Assembly (NCBI GenBank): GCA_002787035.1
Contig: PCVP01000014.1
Location: forward strand, 1 to 64,000
Origin: Candidatus Peregrinibacteria bacterium CG11_big_fil_rev_8_21_14_0_20_49_14
Lineage (GTDB): Bacteria > Patescibacteriota > Gracilibacteria > Peribacterales > Peribacteraceae
DNA: 64,000 bases
Direction: 5' to 3'
Notes under the pieces: model-generated
The model's database searches: none
Told to the model about the DNA's origin: nothing
What the model saw: only the letters and a program-made list of their open reading frames with translations
Program-made: the position numbers and the translations under genes
Shown here: positions 63,432 to 64,000 of the stretch, in pieces
Numbering within the stretch: the stretch's first letter is position 1
Layout of the letters: every line of letters starts with the position of its first letter

Positions 63432-64000
63432 CTATTGTAACACTTTCACAATATTGAGAAAGAGATCTGCCGTTCGTTTCCAGGAAAAAGTACCTGCCTG
63501 AACGGGTCCTTGCGTACGAAGACGGGAACGAACCGACTCATTTGTGAGAATGGTACTCAAACCCGAAGCAATGCTGCGTACGTCTTCGGGGTCCACCAGT
63601 AGCGCCGAATCTCCTGCAACCTCCGACAAACTGCCACGGTCTGACGTGAGAACAGGTACCCCGCGTTGCAAGGCATCCAGAACCTGCATGCCGAACCCCT
63701 CGTAGAGAGAAGGCAATGCCAATACGGCACATGAATGAAGAAGATCCCTGTACTGTTGCTCATCTATGTATCCTATAAAATCGGCACCGTCTGTCTCTTG
63801 TGCCAAACGTACGATATTGTTGTCGTTCCATCCTCGACCTCCTGCAAGAACCAACTTATATTTTTTTCGCAGATTTTCAGGGAGTGAGGCGTATGCCTGA
63901 AGAAGTCGGTACTGATTTTTACGAGGTGACAATGTTGCGACGCACAGAATCATGTTTTCATTCGACTCAGATACGGCAGCACTTTCACGCACAGGACCCG
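63432..64000 (-). CDS. Glycosyltransferase (GT4), partial at window edge
   Basis: Only the C-terminal GT-B domain is in the window; the frame stays open to position 64000, so the N-terminal half lies beyond. ILCVATLSPRKNQYRLLQAYASLP, KLVLAGGRGWNDN, DFIGYIDEQQYRDLLHSC and the donor-binding LPSLYEGFGMQVLDALQRGVPVLTSDRGSLSEVAGDSALLVDP are typical GT4. It lies 4 nt upstream of nadK on the same strand. Confidence 0.93.
   Translation of the reverse strand, partial: GPVRESAAVSESNENMILCVATLSPRKNQYRLLQAYASLPENLRKKYKLVLAGGRGWNDNNIVRLAQETDGADFIGYIDEQQYRDLLHSCAVLALPSLYEGFGMQVLDALQRGVPVLTSDRGSLSEVAGDSALLVDPEDVRSIASGLSTILTNESVRSRLRTQGPVQAGTFSWKRTADLFLNIVKVLQ
63434..63439 (-). promoter_or_regulatory. -10 box for leaderless nadK
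   Basis: Minus-strand TACAAT lies 6 nt before ATG 63427, inside the 4-nt gap plus 3' end of the upstream glycosyltransferase gene. Confidence 0.55.

Overview
This 64 kb window reads as a chromosomal segment of a Patescibacteria/CPR bacterium. Candidatus Peregrinibacteria or Peribacteria is my best guess, an inference from content rather than a placement. Supporting signs are giant Cys-rich DUF4215-repeat surface proteins, a DUF11 surface protein, a VirB2-like small membrane protein, many short orphan genes, a retained ribosomal protein L9, and a GC content that looks mid-40s by eye. UGA is used as a stop (for example purA and the first DUF4215 gene), so the code is standard and not the Gracilibacteria code.

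Layout: 0-2.2 kb holds tRNA-Ser, an L,D-transpeptidase and a remnant dcw cluster (rsmH plus an FtsL-like gene). 2.2-11.4 kb is a surface-protein block: two DUF4215 proteins, a DUF4015 glycosidase-like protein and pyruvate kinase. 11.7-14.1 kb has four small orphan genes and an aquaporin-like channel. 14.2-17.7 kb has tRNA-Arg with duplicated flanks, then pyrH-frr-purQ-trmH. 17.6-24.0 kb is a minus-strand run ending in clpB, a beta-solenoid membrane protein and priA. 24.2-31.4 kb has tRNA-Pro, small membrane genes, a beta-propeller-like protein, recG, an attenuator-controlled gene and a proline-rich protein. 31.4-35.9 kb is a minus-strand envelope block (lipoprotein, DsbA, VanW). 35.9-44.9 kb carries a peptidase, YceI lipoprotein, tRNA-Phe, obg, dnaK, gapdh and a DUF1501 protein. 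45-46.7 kb is an AT-rich SGNH-hydrolase insert. 46.7-54 kb carries endonuclease IV, the CCA enzyme, MgtC, a PAS protein, tRNA-Ile, rplI, a solute-binding protein and secG. 54.3-64 kb carries tRNA-Val, a DUF11 surface protein, the pilin-like/khpA/rpsP/DUF721/glycosyltransferase run, prmC, purA, nadK and a second glycosyltransferase cut by the window edge.

Three regulatory themes stand out. (1) Between recG and the gene at 29667 lies what looks like a complete transcription attenuator: a 25-codon leader ORF with six Met codons in a seven-codon run, four mutually exclusive pairing segments, and an intrinsic terminator. The downstream protein shows motifs, in order, reminiscent of the DUF62 S-adenosylmethionine hydrolase/halogenase family. 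This is the most likely undescribed system here. (2) Many genes have a -10 box exactly 6 nt (5-7) before the start codon with no Shine-Dalgarno, which predicts widespread leaderless mRNAs. (3) clpB and dnaK each carry a CIRCE operator over their promoter, implying an HrcA regulon. Near-identical ~50 bp repeats also abut the CCA ends of tRNA genes. All family names were assigned from memory of motifs, without database searches.
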